NCBI RefSeq assembly: GCF_000299355.1 | Contig: NC_018664.1 | Location: forward strand, 3,041,336 to 3,105,335 | Length of the DNA stretch: 64,000 bases | DNA from: Gottschalkia acidurici 9a | GTDB lineage: Bacteria; Bacillota; Clostridia; Tissierellales; Gottschalkiaceae | Direction: 5' to 3' | Notes under the pieces: generated by a model | The model's database searches: none | What the model was told of the DNA's origin: nothing | What the model saw: the letters and a program-made list of their open reading frames with translations, nothing else | In this document: piece by piece, positions 26,445 through 35,363 of the stretch | Layout: each line of letters starts with the position of its first letter | How positions within the stretch are numbered: the first letter of the stretch is position 1 | Position numbers and translations under genes: made by a program

Positions 26445-28340
26445 TTAATCTATTATTCTAACTGAACCAGTATTTAAGAATTTATATCCACCTAAACTCT
26501 CAACTCTTCTTTTGAATTCATCAGATGTTAATATGCTTATAAATTCTTGTACTTTTTCACTATGAAAGTTTTCATAATGAATTAAAAAATCGTAATCTTC
26601 ATATCCTACTTCTATAAAGTCTAAGTCCAATGCTTTAGCTGCTGAGTATATACCAAGCCCAGTAGTTGCTGATCCTGTCTTTACTCCCATAGCTACAGCC
26701 ATATGAGTAGTCATTTCTCTATTATAACCTTTTATGTCCTGTAGATTTATACCTAACTTCTTCAAATTATAGTCTAAGAGTATTCTAGTTCCTGCTCCTC
26801 TTTGTCTATTTATAAATATAATATCATTTCTTAACAAGTCTTTAAAGTCTATTATGCTCTTTGGATTTCCTTTTTCGACAATAAAGCCTTGTAACCTTTG
26901 TAATCCTTTTATAAGCGCCATTTTTTTTCCTGGGAAATATTTTTTTACATAGCTTATATTGTACTCTCCTGTCTCCATGTCTAACAAGTGGATTGGTGCT
27001 ATATGGCATTCTTCTCTCTTAATAGAAAGTAGCCCTCCCATACTTCCTACATGTCCTGAAGAAAGATGCATCATGTCAGACATAATATCCATTACAAGGT
27101 CATGGCTTCCTATAGATACTAATGTATCCTTTATATTATTTACAGACTTTAATAGTTTAACTTGAACTTTTTCACCAGCTTCTACTCCTTCTACATTTTG
27201 AGGAATTTCTACTATTCCGTCAGCTTTTACTAAGCTCATAGTAACTCCTGCCCCACCAGAGAGTGGGGTAGCTATAAGTTTATCTTTTACAAGTCCCAGA
27301 TTTACTCTCAATAATTCTCTACTTTTTAGCGAAGACACTACCCTTCTTGAGATGGTTGCTTCTACTATTTCATCTTTTTCTTCGTTTAATCCAACATAGC
27401 TATATATTATAGGTTTTACGAACGTTTCGAACACAAAGAAAGAAGATACTGGATATCCTGGTATACCTATAACAGGCTTATTATTTATTGCTCCTAATAT
27501 AGTAGGTTTCCCTGGCTTTAAAGCTACACCATGTACAAATACTTCTCCAAGTTCTCTTATTAGACTAACTGTATAATCCTTAGACCCTGCTGATGAACCT
27601 GCATTTATTAATAGTATATCATTTTCATCTATACCTTTTAATATAGCTTGCTTAAGTTCTTCATAAGTATCATCTACTGGTAAGTACCTATTAGAAGTAC
27701 CACCATACTCATTTACTAGTCCTTCAAATACTTTAGAGTTAGAGTCTGGTATTCTACCTACTTCTTCTATCCCTATTTCATCTACTATCTCTGATCCTGT
27801 AGGTAGTATTCCTACTTTAGGTTTCTTATATACTTTTACACTCTTCATTCCACCTGCTATAAGCGCACCTAAGTCTATAGGTCTTATTTTATGTTTAGAC
27901 GGTATTATCATCTCAGTTGCAACTATATCTTCCCCTATTGGTCTTACATGCTGCCATGGATATGCAGAGCTTAGTATTTGAATCTTTCCTTTCTCTAGTT
28001 CTATAACATCTTCTATCATTATAACCGAATCAAATGGAGCTTCTATGGGATTACCTGTATTTATATATTTGAAATCACTATTCTCTATTAATATCTTGGG
28101 ACTAACCTCAGTCGCTCCTATGGTATTCTCTGAATTTACTGCTATTCCGTCCATTGCCGCAGCATTATAGTGTGGCGATGAATTTTTAGCAAATACAGCC
28201 TCGTACGTTATTCTTCCCAGTGACTCTAATATATTTATTTCTTCATATAAATTTCTTATCTGTAATTTTTCAAGATATAGTTTCTTTGCTTCGTCTACAT
28301 TCATGTTCTCTATATAAATATTTCTATCTTTTTTATTCAA
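26445..28340 (-). CDS. MoeA-type protein fused to a periplasmic-binding-like domain
   Basis: Residues 1-~400 form a MoeA molybdopterin molybdotransferase (PHYNAAAMDGIAV near 60, GILPTGSEIVDE near 182, NAGSSAGSKDY near 248, HGVALKPGKPTILGAINNKPV region near 272). Residues ~410-630 are a LysR-substrate/PBP-like domain (IGSHDLVMDIMSDMM, FINRQRGAGTRILLDYNL). This two-domain form is known in Firmicutes and archaea; the added domain may sense or bind oxyanion or cofactor. I prefer TTG 28340 (AAGGAG 8 nt upstream) over GTG 28349, where the site would overlap the start. A second, single-domain MoeA lies at 29014-30237. Confidence 0.88.
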   Translation of the reverse strand: MNKKDRNIYIENMNVDEAKKLYLEKLQIRNLYEEINILESLGRITYEAVFAKNSSPHYNAAAMDGIAVNSENTIGATEVSPKILIENSDFKYINTGNPIEAPFDSVIMIEDVIELEKGKIQILSSAYPWQHVRPIGEDIVATEMIIPSKHKIRPIDLGALIAGGMKSVKVYKKPKVGILPTGSEIVDEIGIEEVGRIPDSNSKVFEGLVNEYGGTSNRYLPVDDTYEELKQAILKGIDENDILLINAGSSAGSKDYTVSLIRELGEVFVHGVALKPGKPTILGAINNKPVIGIPGYPVSSFFVFETFVKPIIYSYVGLNEEKDEIVEATISRRVVSSLKSRELLRVNLGLVKDKLIATPLSGGAGVTMSLVKADGIVEIPQNVEGVEAGEKVQVKLLKSVNNIKDTLVSIGSHDLVMDIMSDMMHLSSGHVGSMGGLLSIKREECHIAPIHLLDMETGEYNISYVKKYFPGKKMALIKGLQRLQGFIVEKGNPKSIIDFKDLLRNDIIFINRQRGAGTRILLDYNLKKLGINLQDIKGYNREMTTHMAVAMGVKTGSATTGLGIYSAAKALDLDFIEVGYEDYDFLIHYENFHSEKVQEFISILTSDEFKRRVESLGGYKFLNTGSVRIID

Positions 28341-28546
28341 AATTTTCACTCCTTATAGAAAATTCTTATATATTTCGTTTACTAAGTCCTATTTCTAAAA
28401 ATAGGACTTTTATATACACATTTAGTTTTTATAATCATATCATACTAATACAGTTGTTAATTCAGCCTATATATTTTTTAATCTTGTTATTGAGTTTAAT
28501 CCTCTAAATTAATTTATATACTAGTTATGAAAGGAGAATCTTATAA

Positions 28547-28873
28547 ATGAAAATTAAAGAACTGCTTGAAGAAAATAATGATAACTCAGATAATAAGTGC
28601 CCTAAAAGTACAATTGCATCATCTTTTTTTTCAATGCCACCCAAACAGTTTGCCTTACTGTCGTCATTACTAGGAATCCTACTAGTTGATAATCTAAATA
28701 TAGAACAACAAAACTCAATTGGAAACTTTATTGTAAATATAGGTCAATCCATATTAACAGCAGCTGCTCAAGGGGAATCCATCAAATCTAATAATGAAAA
28801 AAATGATAAGATTCGTAAACAAATTGAAGAACTAAAAAAGGAACTTTGTGAGCTTGAAAAAGAACTAAATTAA
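28547..28873 (+). CDS. Hypothetical small protein
   Basis: I do not recognise this 108-residue protein. It has a polar N-terminus, a moderately hydrophobic middle (FALLSSLLGILLVDNL, ~32-47; IVNIGQSILTAAAQGE, ~62-77) and a charged coiled-coil C-terminus (KIRKQIEELKKELCELEKEL). A good AAAGGAG site and a downstream bidirectional terminator support a real gene. It is divergent from the MoeA-PBP gene. Between them a hairpin (AAGTCCTATTT and complement, ~28384-28409) may be a leader element. Confidence 0.55.
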   Translation: MKIKELLEENNDNSDNKCPKSTIASSFFSMPPKQFALLSSLLGILLVDNLNIEQQNSIGNFIVNIGQSILTAAAQGESIKSNNEKNDKIRKQIEELKKELCELEKELN

Positions 28874-28956
28874 AAGCCACATTACATAATAAGTCCTTTT
28901 AAAAATAGTATATAAATATATTAGAATCAATATATTATTAATAAATATAAGAAAAT

Positions 28957-28993
28957 AATACCCTTGAGACTTGTTACAAATTGCAAGGGTATT
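28957..28993. terminator. Bidirectional terminator
   Basis: A 10-bp stem (AATACCCTTG / CAAGGGTATT) with a 17-nt loop between the convergent small ORF and moeA. Confidence 0.7.
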
Positions 28994-29013
28994 TATTATA
29001 GAAAATTCAAAAA

Positions 29014-30237
29014 TTAAAGTAAATACACATCTCTTTCCTCACCTTTATATATTCCTTCTTCATGTGATTGTATTTCTATATATCCTGATGACTGAGATAG
29101 TAACGTAATCATACCTGACTTCCCAAAGTTAGGTATGCAATAGACTTTTCCATCTCTTTCTTCTAGTGAAACCATTTGATAAGTAGTTTTTCCTGAAGAT
29201 GAAGGGAAGTTAAAGTCTACTATAGCTTTAACTCTATCTTTTCCCTCTTTTACTCCCATTATATCCTTAATAAATCTTTCTACTAACGCTTTAAATACTA
29301 TTATAGATGACACAGGATGTCCTGGAAGCCCGAATACTCCCTTTCCTCTAGCTTCACCAATGATTGTAGGTTTACCAGGTTTTATAGACATTCCATGTAT
29401 AAAAACACCTTTACCCTCAAATGAATCTATAACTTGATGAGTAAAATCTCTTACACCAACTGAACTTCCTCCCGAAAGAATAACTATATCACTATCTTCT
29501 AAACCATTTTCAACTTCTTGCTTTAGTAATTCAAAGTTGTCTTTTACTATAGTTCTATTTACTACTTCTCCACCTATTTTTTGTATCATAGAGTATAGAA
29601 CATAGCTATTTATGTCTCTTATCTTTCCTATCTTCATTTCTTCATCTAAATCTATAATTTCGTCACCCGTAGATATTATATAGAACTTAAGTTTTTTATA
29701 TACTTTCACTTTAAAAATCCCAAGAGACGCTAATACCCCAATGTCCTGTGGGGTTATCTTTTTGCCCTTTTCTAATGCTACTTGTCCTATTTTAATATCA
29801 TCATCTTTAAATATTACATTCTCACCAAATGATATAGGCTTATATATTAGTATGTTTTCTTCATCCATCTTTTCTACATGCTCTATCATTATTACACCAT
29901 CTGCTCCCTTAGGAAGCATACCGCCAGTAGGAACATAGATAGCTTCACCTGGATGAATTTCTGTAACAGCTTCTTTTCCCATTCTTATCTCGCCATTTAA
30001 ACTTAAGAAACTAGGAAGGGACTCACTGGCTCCATGACTATCACTCGATTTTATAGCATATCCATCTACCGTTGATCTATCAAAACCTGGAACATTCTCT
30101 TCAGAAATAATATCATCGCATAGTATTCTGTCTGCAGAGCTTAGTATATCTACATATTCCGATTCTAATTCTAAATTAATATTTTCTAGTAATAACTTTC
30201 TCGCTTCCTCAACTGATACAACATTAAAAAAATCCAT
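29014..30237 (-). CDS. moeA: Molybdopterin molybdotransferase MoeA
   Basis: A 407-residue, standard-length MoeA: NVPGFDRSTVDGYA (~59-72), PTGGMLPKGADGVIMIEHVE (~107-126), ISTGDEIIDL (~188-197), LSGGSSVGVRDFTHQVID (~254-271) and GKGVFGLPGHPVSS (~308-321). It inserts Mo or W into adenylylated molybdopterin. It follows tupC by 9 bp, so metal uptake and insertion appear co-transcribed; tungsten is the likely metal here. Confidence 0.94.
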   Translation of the reverse strand: MDFFNVVSVEEARKLLLENINLELESEYVDILSSADRILCDDIISEENVPGFDRSTVDGYAIKSSDSHGASESLPSFLSLNGEIRMGKEAVTEIHPGEAIYVPTGGMLPKGADGVIMIEHVEKMDEENILIYKPISFGENVIFKDDDIKIGQVALEKGKKITPQDIGVLASLGIFKVKVYKKLKFYIISTGDEIIDLDEEMKIGKIRDINSYVLYSMIQKIGGEVVNRTIVKDNFELLKQEVENGLEDSDIVILSGGSSVGVRDFTHQVIDSFEGKGVFIHGMSIKPGKPTIIGEARGKGVFGLPGHPVSSIIVFKALVERFIKDIMGVKEGKDRVKAIVDFNFPSSSGKTTYQMVSLEERDGKVYCIPNFGKSGMITLLSQSSGYIEIQSHEEGIYKGEERDVYLL

Positions 30238-30246
30238 ACTAACTCC

Positions 30247-30888
30247 CTACCTTTCATCCTTTTTTAATCTTCCTTTTTCAAGATAAATTATTTCATTACA
30301 TAATCTTTTTGACTGTTCTAAATTATGAGTGACTATAATTACAGTTCCTTTCTTTTCTCTATTATACCTTATTATTTCTCTTTCCATTATTTTAATTGAC
30401 TCTGGGTCTATATTAGATGTAGGTTCATCCAGAAATAATACTTTGGGATTAAATACCAACGCTCTAGCTAGTGAAACTTTTTGTGACTCTCCACCTGATA
30501 ATTTATGTGCTTGCTTATCTTTTAAATCATATATCTCTAAATCATATAAAATTTTCTCTACTTTTTGTTTTATTTTATCTTTATCTATCTTTCTTATTCT
30601 CAATGGATAATATATATTTTCAAAAACTGTCCTTTTAAATAAATATGGTCTTTGCATAACCATAGTAATTTTATCATATATACTTTCATCTATGTTTTTT
30701 TCATCATAAAGTATTTTTCCTAAAAAATTATTATCTAACCCAGCTATTATATTTAAAAGAGTACTTTTCCCACATCCATTAGGTCCTGTTACTCCTGTTA
30801 TTTTCTCTTTATTTATTTTTAATTCATCTATATTTAGTACTAGATTCTCACCATAATATTTTTTAATATTTAAGCCTGTAATATTCAT
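30247..30888 (-). CDS. tupC: Tungstate ABC transporter ATP-binding protein
   Basis: Starts at ATG 30888, preceded by GGAGGATT, 1 bp after the permease stop (213 residues); the frame upstream of this Met is not used. Walker A TGPNGCGKST, signature LSGGESQKVSLARAL and Walker B VLFLDEPT are intact. Its length matches short oxyanion ABC ATPases. It energises the TupB permease; the substrate assignment comes from tupA and context. Confidence 0.9.
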   Translation of the reverse strand: MNITGLNIKKYYGENLVLNIDELKINKEKITGVTGPNGCGKSTLLNIIAGLDNNFLGKILYDEKNIDESIYDKITMVMQRPYLFKRTVFENIYYPLRIRKIDKDKIKQKVEKILYDLEIYDLKDKQAHKLSGGESQKVSLARALVFNPKVLFLDEPTSNIDPESIKIMEREIIRYNREKKGTVIIVTHNLEQSKRLCNEIIYLEKGRLKKDER

Positions 30889-30889
30889 T

Positions 30890-31579
30890 TTAATCCTCCA
30901 TACTATAGGAATATATAATGCTATTAATTCCAAACGATATTATCAGTAATACTATTCCTAATGCTATAGCCATAGGATAATCTCCCATAGAGTTTAACAT
31001 GGATATGGAAGTAGTTATAACTCTAGTATATCCTTTTATATTTCCCCCTACTATCATAACTGCTCCTACTTCAGATATTGCTCTTGAAAATGCTGTTACT
31101 ATATTCATAAGTATATCTATTCTTAGCTCTTTTATTATGAGTATAATTATGTCCAGTTTGCTAGCTCCCAAAGTCTTACCTATTTTTTCTATAGACTTCC
31201 CTCTATTTTTAGAAATATTATAAGTTAGACCAAGTATTAAAGGGGTTACTAGCACTGTTTGTGCTATTATCATAGCGGTAGGACTATACATCAAATCTAA
31301 AAAACCTAAAGGTCCTCTTCTAGATAGTATTATAGCTATTACTAAACCTACTATAACTGAAGGTGTACTCATAAGTGTATATAATATTCTTGAAAAAATT
31401 TTCTTACCCTTGAAGTCTTTTATACCCAAGTATATACCTAATGGAACTGTTATTATAGAGGAAAGTATCGTAGAAAGTGAAGATACAAACACTGACAATA
31501 TAACTATTCCGTATACTTCCTTGTCAAAACCTATCAAAAGTTTAAACGCTTCCATTATCCCACTTAATATATAATCCAT
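30890..31579 (-). CDS. tupB: Tungstate ABC transporter permease
   Basis: A 229-residue membrane protein with ~5-6 hydrophobic helices. The EAA loop is visible (GKTLGASKLDIIILIIKE ~134-151), as is RAISEVGAVMIVGGNI (~166-181), typical of TupB/ModB-type permeases. Genes run tupA, tupB, tupC, moeA. A hairpin in the tupA-tupB gap probably lowers expression of the membrane components relative to the binding protein. Confidence 0.9.
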   Translation of the reverse strand: MDYILSGIMEAFKLLIGFDKEVYGIVILSVFVSSLSTILSSIITVPLGIYLGIKDFKGKKIFSRILYTLMSTPSVIVGLVIAIILSRRGPLGFLDLMYSPTAMIIAQTVLVTPLILGLTYNISKNRGKSIEKIGKTLGASKLDIIILIIKELRIDILMNIVTAFSRAISEVGAVMIVGGNIKGYTRVITTSISMLNSMGDYPMAIALGIVLLIISFGINSIIYSYSMED

Positions 31580-31607
31580 TTAATCACATCCTTATATATG
31601 TAAAAAT

Positions 31608-31656
31608 AAAAAAGCTAATTATAAACTCTTTTAAGAGATTTATAATTGGCTTTTTT
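31608..31656 (-). terminator. Attenuating hairpin between tupA and tupB
   Basis: Imperfect ~22-bp stem (AAAAAAGCTAATTATAAA with its near-complement) followed on the minus strand by TTTTTTATTTTTA. Leaky termination here would give more TupA than TupBC, the usual ratio for binding-protein transporters. Confidence 0.65.
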
Positions 31657-31686
31657 ATTTCAAAATTATTATCTTTATTGTTTCAA

Positions 31687-32580
31687 TTACTTAGCATTTG
31701 GTACAAACAGTGGCTGTCCAAATTCTTTTACTCCAAATTCACCTATTAATTTTTGAGTTTCTGCTGATAGCATCCAGTCCATGAATGTTTTTGCACCTTC
31801 TGCATTTATTTTATTATTCTTTTCAGGATTTACTGGTATAATACCATATTGATTAAATAGATTTTCATCTTTTTCTACTAGAATATCTAAATCTAAAACA
31901 TCTTTCATACTTAGATAAGTAGCTCTATCTGTTAAAGTGTATCCTTTCTTTTCACTAGCTATTTTTAGTGTATCGCCCATTCCACGACCAGATTCCATAT
32001 ACCAATCTCCCTCTGGCTTTATTCCGGCCGTTTCCCAAATTTTCATTTCTTTATCATGTGTTCCAGACTTATCAGCTCTTGAAACAAAAATAGCTTTATT
32101 TTCTGATATAGTTTTAAATCCATTAACTATATCACTTCCATACTTTTCTTTTAACTTTAGTGAATCATCTTTAGGTCCTACTAAAATAAAGTCATTATAC
32201 ATTACATCTTTTCTCTCAGTTCCATGTCCTTCTTTTACAAACTGTTCCTCTTTTACTTTAGAGTGAACTAAAAGTATATCTGCATCACCATCTTTACCTT
32301 TTTGAAGAGCCTCACCAGTTCCTACTGCTATCACTTTTACTTTTATACCTGTTTCTTCTTCAAACTTAGGTAATAAGAAGTCTAAAAGTCCACTATCTTG
32401 TGTACTAGTAGTAGTAGATAAGATTATAGAACCACCTTTTTTAGTATCTTTTTCTGACTCTTCTACTTTTGACTTAGTTTCATTCTTTGGCTCTTCTACT
32501 TTATTACTACATCCAGCTAGTACAGATAACGATAAAACTAAACATAGAAGAACAGCAAATAGTTTTTTCATATTTTTCAT
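31687..32580 (-). CDS. tupA: Tungstate-binding lipoprotein TupA
   Basis: A 297-residue extracytoplasmic binding protein. A signal peptide ends in the lipobox LAGC (~21-24). The mature part carries the TupA signature STTTSTQDSGLLDFLLP (~54-70) and VIAVGTGEALQKGKDGDAD (~81-99), with GPKDDS later. TupA family members bind tungstate with very high affinity. Tungsten fits the adjacent formate dehydrogenases, whose characterised C. acidurici relative is reported to be a tungsten-selenium enzyme. Confidence 0.93.
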   Translation of the reverse strand: MKNMKKLFAVLLCLVLSLSVLAGCSNKVEEPKNETKSKVEESEKDTKKGGSIILSTTTSTQDSGLLDFLLPKFEEETGIKVKVIAVGTGEALQKGKDGDADILLVHSKVKEEQFVKEGHGTERKDVMYNDFILVGPKDDSLKLKEKYGSDIVNGFKTISENKAIFVSRADKSGTHDKEMKIWETAGIKPEGDWYMESGRGMGDTLKIASEKKGYTLTDRATYLSMKDVLDLDILVEKDENLFNQYGIIPVNPEKNNKINAEGAKTFMDWMLSAETQKLIGEFGVKEFGQPLFVPNAK

Positions 32581-32725
32581 TTTGTCACCCCTATATAATT
32601 TTTATTTAAAGTCTAAGAAGTATACTATTTTTATATTAATATACTCCTTAAACTTTTAAATCATAGAATCTATATTTTCAATACTTGTCCGATATCTTAT
32701 AGGACTTATACTATTTCTATATAAT

Positions 32726-32890
32726 AAAAAAAGTAGTCTTCCATAAAAGTCATTTTAAATAAGTGACTCCTTTTGGAAAGACTACTTTTGAGTATGCAAA
32801 GTTATAAAAAGTATATATACTTAAACATACTCAAACCTTCCTTTCCAAACGTGGGAGGCACAAAAGTTTCCCTTTATACCCATGGTCTTA
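32726..32890 (-). promoter_or_regulatory. Structured leader upstream of tupA: candidate Moco/Tuco-type riboswitch with terminator
   Basis: Read on the minus strand after the fdhD stop: a purine-rich block AAAGGGAAAC...GTGCCTCCCACG (32850-32876), a 10-bp hairpin (arms TTTGAGTATG / CATACTCAAA, 32787-32796 with 32826-32835), then a long hairpin (AAAAGTAGTCTTTCC / GGAAGACTACTTTT region, 32726-32789) ending in T7. The order aptamer-like block, hairpin, terminator suggests transcriptional control of tupABC. The GCCTCC element recalls Moco RNA, but I could not build the full consensus fold. The terminator may simply end the fdh operon. The rest of 32581-32911 holds only the tupA promoter region. Confidence 0.45.
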
Positions 32891-32911
32891 AATTTCATGG
32901 AATTTCTTTCT

Positions 32912-33694
32912 TTAGAAATCTAAGCTCGGAAAATTTGAATATATATTCATTTTATCTCCTCTAACAAAACCTATTACAGTTATATTTAAGTCTTTAGCCA
33001 TCTCTATGGTTAAATTAGTTGGAGCTGATCTTGAAACTATTATAGGCAATCCTATCTTTGCCACTTTAATTAAAACTTCTGATGATATTCTACCACTAGT
33101 TAAAATCATCTTATCTGATATATCCATGCCTTGCATGAATACTTTTCCAATTATTTTATCTAAAGCGTTATGTCTACCGATATCTTCTTCAAATATTAAT
33201 ATATTTTCTCTGTCACATAATGCACAACTATGAACTCCACCAGTCTTTAAAAAGAGTTCGGATTCTTTATTAAAAGTTCTTATGAGTTTCTTTATATCAT
33301 CTGTATTAATTTTAGTATCATTTTTTATCTTTTTAGATTTAAATGAATCTATTACATTGTAAAAAACTGTTCCTTTTCCACAACCAGTAGTTATAGTTCT
33401 TTTTCCATAAAGTTTTTCAGAAAGATTAGTTTTATTTTTAGTATAGACGTAGGCTATTCCTTTTTCTTTATCTATTCTTATATTTTTAATATCCTCTTTT
33501 GACTTTATAAGTCCTTCGGAGTGTAAAAAACCAATAGCTAAATATTCTAAAGAACTAGGAGTACATAATAGAGTTATAAACTCGTTATCATTTAGAAAAA
33601 TTGTAAATGCATGTTCAACTATAACATAGTCTTTATCTTCATATATTTCTTCACCTTTTACTCTTATAATGTCATATTCTTTAGTTCCTGTCAT
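32912..33694 (-). CDS. fdhD: Formate dehydrogenase sulfurtransferase FdhD
   Basis: A 260-residue FdhD: LLCTPSSLEYLAIGFLHSEG (~42-61), TITTGCGKGT (~100-109), TGGVHSCAL (~151-159), FEEDIGRHNALDKIIG (~168-183) and TSGRISSEVLIKVAK (~199-213). FdhD passes sulfur from IscS to the metal-bis-MGD cofactor, which formate dehydrogenases need for activity. The active-site CxxC of E. coli FdhD appears here only as a single Cys in TGCGKG. It lies 19 bp after mobA. Confidence 0.94.
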   Translation of the reverse strand: MTGTKEYDIIRVKGEEIYEDKDYVIVEHAFTIFLNDNEFITLLCTPSSLEYLAIGFLHSEGLIKSKEDIKNIRIDKEKGIAYVYTKNKTNLSEKLYGKRTITTGCGKGTVFYNVIDSFKSKKIKNDTKINTDDIKKLIRTFNKESELFLKTGGVHSCALCDRENILIFEEDIGRHNALDKIIGKVFMQGMDISDKMILTSGRISSEVLIKVAKIGLPIIVSRSAPTNLTIEMAKDLNITVIGFVRGDKMNIYSNFPSLDF

Positions 33695-33713
33695 AGTCTA
33701 GCCTCTCTTTACT

Positions 33714-34322
33714 TTAAATATTTGAGTAATTTCTTATATAATCATCTAATTCATCTCTAGTATTAAGGTTAATAAACATTTCCCATTTTGGACTAAACCT
33801 TCTAGCATCATCTTCTTCTATATATAGTGTATCTGATTTTTGTAGAAAAGAATTAACAGATCTTTTATTTTCCTGTAAATGTTTTTCTATTCCATAATAT
33901 AAATCTTTAGAGTAAAAGCTGTTAAAAGCTTCTATCCAGTTTCCAAATTTAGTTACACATGCTTGCGGTTCTTGCTCCCTTTCCTGCATCTTTTTCTTCA
34001 TATATCTAATATATTCTATACTTATATTAGGCATATCGCAAGCTATAAAATAAGCATATTTACTTGAAGAATTTTTAAGCCCTACATGAAGTCCTGAAAG
34101 AGGTCCCATTTCTTTTATAATATCACTTACTATCTTATCACCAAAGCCTATATAGTACTCTGGCTTGTTAGTAACTACTATTATTTCGTTAAACTCTTTC
34201 TTAAGCTTGGATATAACTATATCCATAACTCTTCTTTCTTTTATCTTTAAAAATTGTTTATCAAATCCCATTCTAGAGCTTTTTCCACCAGCTAATATAA
34301 TAGCTGTTCCAAATTTACTCAT
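33714..34322 (-). CDS. mobA: Molybdenum cofactor guanylyltransferase MobA
   Basis: A 202-residue nucleotidyltransferase with LAGGKSSRMGFDKQFLKIK (~10-28), GPLSGLHVGLKNS (~72-84) and FIACDMPNIS (~92-101). It attaches GMP to molybdopterin, producing the guanine-dinucleotide cofactor used by formate dehydrogenases but not by xanthine dehydrogenase, which fits its place in this operon. Confidence 0.92.
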   Translation of the reverse strand: MSKFGTAIILAGGKSSRMGFDKQFLKIKERRVMDIVISKLKKEFNEIIVVTNKPEYYIGFGDKIVSDIIKEMGPLSGLHVGLKNSSSKYAYFIACDMPNISIEYIRYMKKKMQEREQEPQACVTKFGNWIEAFNSFYSKDLYYGIEKHLQENKRSVNSFLQKSDTLYIEEDDARRFSPKWEMFINLNTRDELDDYIRNYSNI

Positions 34323-34356
34323 ATCAATCCCCTGCCAACTTTATTAGTTAATAAAA

Positions 34357-34848
34357 CTACCTAGCACACTCGCTATCTCTACCAGTCATTATCTCTAGTC
34401 CATGATGAACTGAGTCTATTATATATTCAAGTGTCTCTCTTACTGCCTTTGGACTTCCTGGTAAGTTTATAATTAATGTTGTATCTTTTCTAATACCCGA
34501 AGTAGCTCTTGATAACATAGCTCTTGGAGTAAATTGTAAGCTAAAATTTCTCATAGCCTCTGGTATTCCAGGCACTAGCCTATCTATTACTTTAAGAGTA
34601 GCCTCAGGAGTTACATCTCTCTTGGCAAATCCAGTTCCACCAGTAGTTAGTATAAGGTCTATCTTTAGATTATCACACATATTTATCATTTCGTTAGATA
34701 ATGAATCTAAGTCATCTGGAAGTATAACTTGTTTTTCTACTTTATATCCTTTTTCTTCAACTATTTCACGTATAACTAATCCACTCTTATCTTCTCTTTG
34801 TCCTGTAGATCCTTTATCACTAGCTGTTATTATACCTACCCTAAACAT
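34357..34848 (-). CDS. moaB: Molybdopterin adenylyltransferase (MoaB/Mog family)
   Basis: Starts at ATG 34848 (MFRVGIITASDKGS, 163 residues) because GGGGAGG lies just upstream; the frame opens 5 codons earlier. TTGGTGFAKRDVTPEAT (~83-99) is the MPT-binding motif and LPGSPKAVRETL (~134-145) the C-terminal one. It adenylylates molybdopterin before metal insertion by MoeA. The stop of the ferritin-like gene is 2 bp upstream, indicating one operon. Confidence 0.92.
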   Translation of the reverse strand: MFRVGIITASDKGSTGQREDKSGLVIREIVEEKGYKVEKQVILPDDLDSLSNEMINMCDNLKIDLILTTGGTGFAKRDVTPEATLKVIDRLVPGIPEAMRNFSLQFTPRAMLSRATSGIRKDTTLIINLPGSPKAVRETLEYIIDSVHHGLEIMTGRDSECAR

Positions 34849-34850
34849 TT

Positions 34851-35348
34851 TTAACCTCCCCAAGGAAGTGACATATATTCTTTCATTCTTCTATCATATT
34901 CTTCTTTAAATATAGATTCATGCCCTGCTTCCCAACCTGCTAAAGTTTCAAAAAGTTCCTTTATAATAGGTTCATCTGCTTGCTTAGATGCATTCTCATA
35001 GAATTCTTTAAAATCTCTCTCTATAAGATAAGCCATTCTCAATATAGTTATATCTGGAACATCGCTTTCTTTTAATGCTGCATCTACATATTCTTTTTTC
35101 GATCTTTTTTCAAATATTTCTGGATCGACATCTTCAAGCATTTCTTCTATTTCAAATGTATCACTTTTCACATACTTTTCTAAATGTCTCTTTAGAAAAT
35201 TATAGTGATCCATCTCTACCTCTGATAAGTTTAAAAATAGTGCTTTAGCAGTTTCACTTGTAACCTGCCCCGCTTTTTCTTTAAAGAAATTAGAACCATC
35301 AAGCTCCATTTGCATAGCATATCTTATTGCTTGTTCATACTTTTTCAA
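34851..35348 (-). CDS. Ferritin-like/rubrerythrin-type diiron protein
   Basis: A 165-residue four-helix protein with two ExxH-type half-sites: SEVEMDHYNFL (~42-52) and GWEAGHESIF (~139-148), plus glutamates in ELDGSNFFKEK and IERDFKEFYE. There is no rubredoxin domain. TTG at 35348 appears to be the start (GAGGGG upstream). Lying between formate dehydrogenase and cofactor genes, it may protect the oxygen-sensitive W/Se enzyme or store iron; that is inference. Confidence 0.78.
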   Translation of the reverse strand: MKKYEQAIRYAMQMELDGSNFFKEKAGQVTSETAKALFLNLSEVEMDHYNFLKRHLEKYVKSDTFEIEEMLEDVDPEIFEKRSKKEYVDAALKESDVPDITILRMAYLIERDFKEFYENASKQADEPIIKELFETLAGWEAGHESIFKEEYDRRMKEYMSLPWGG

Positions 35349-35363
35349 CTCAGTAGCCCCTCT

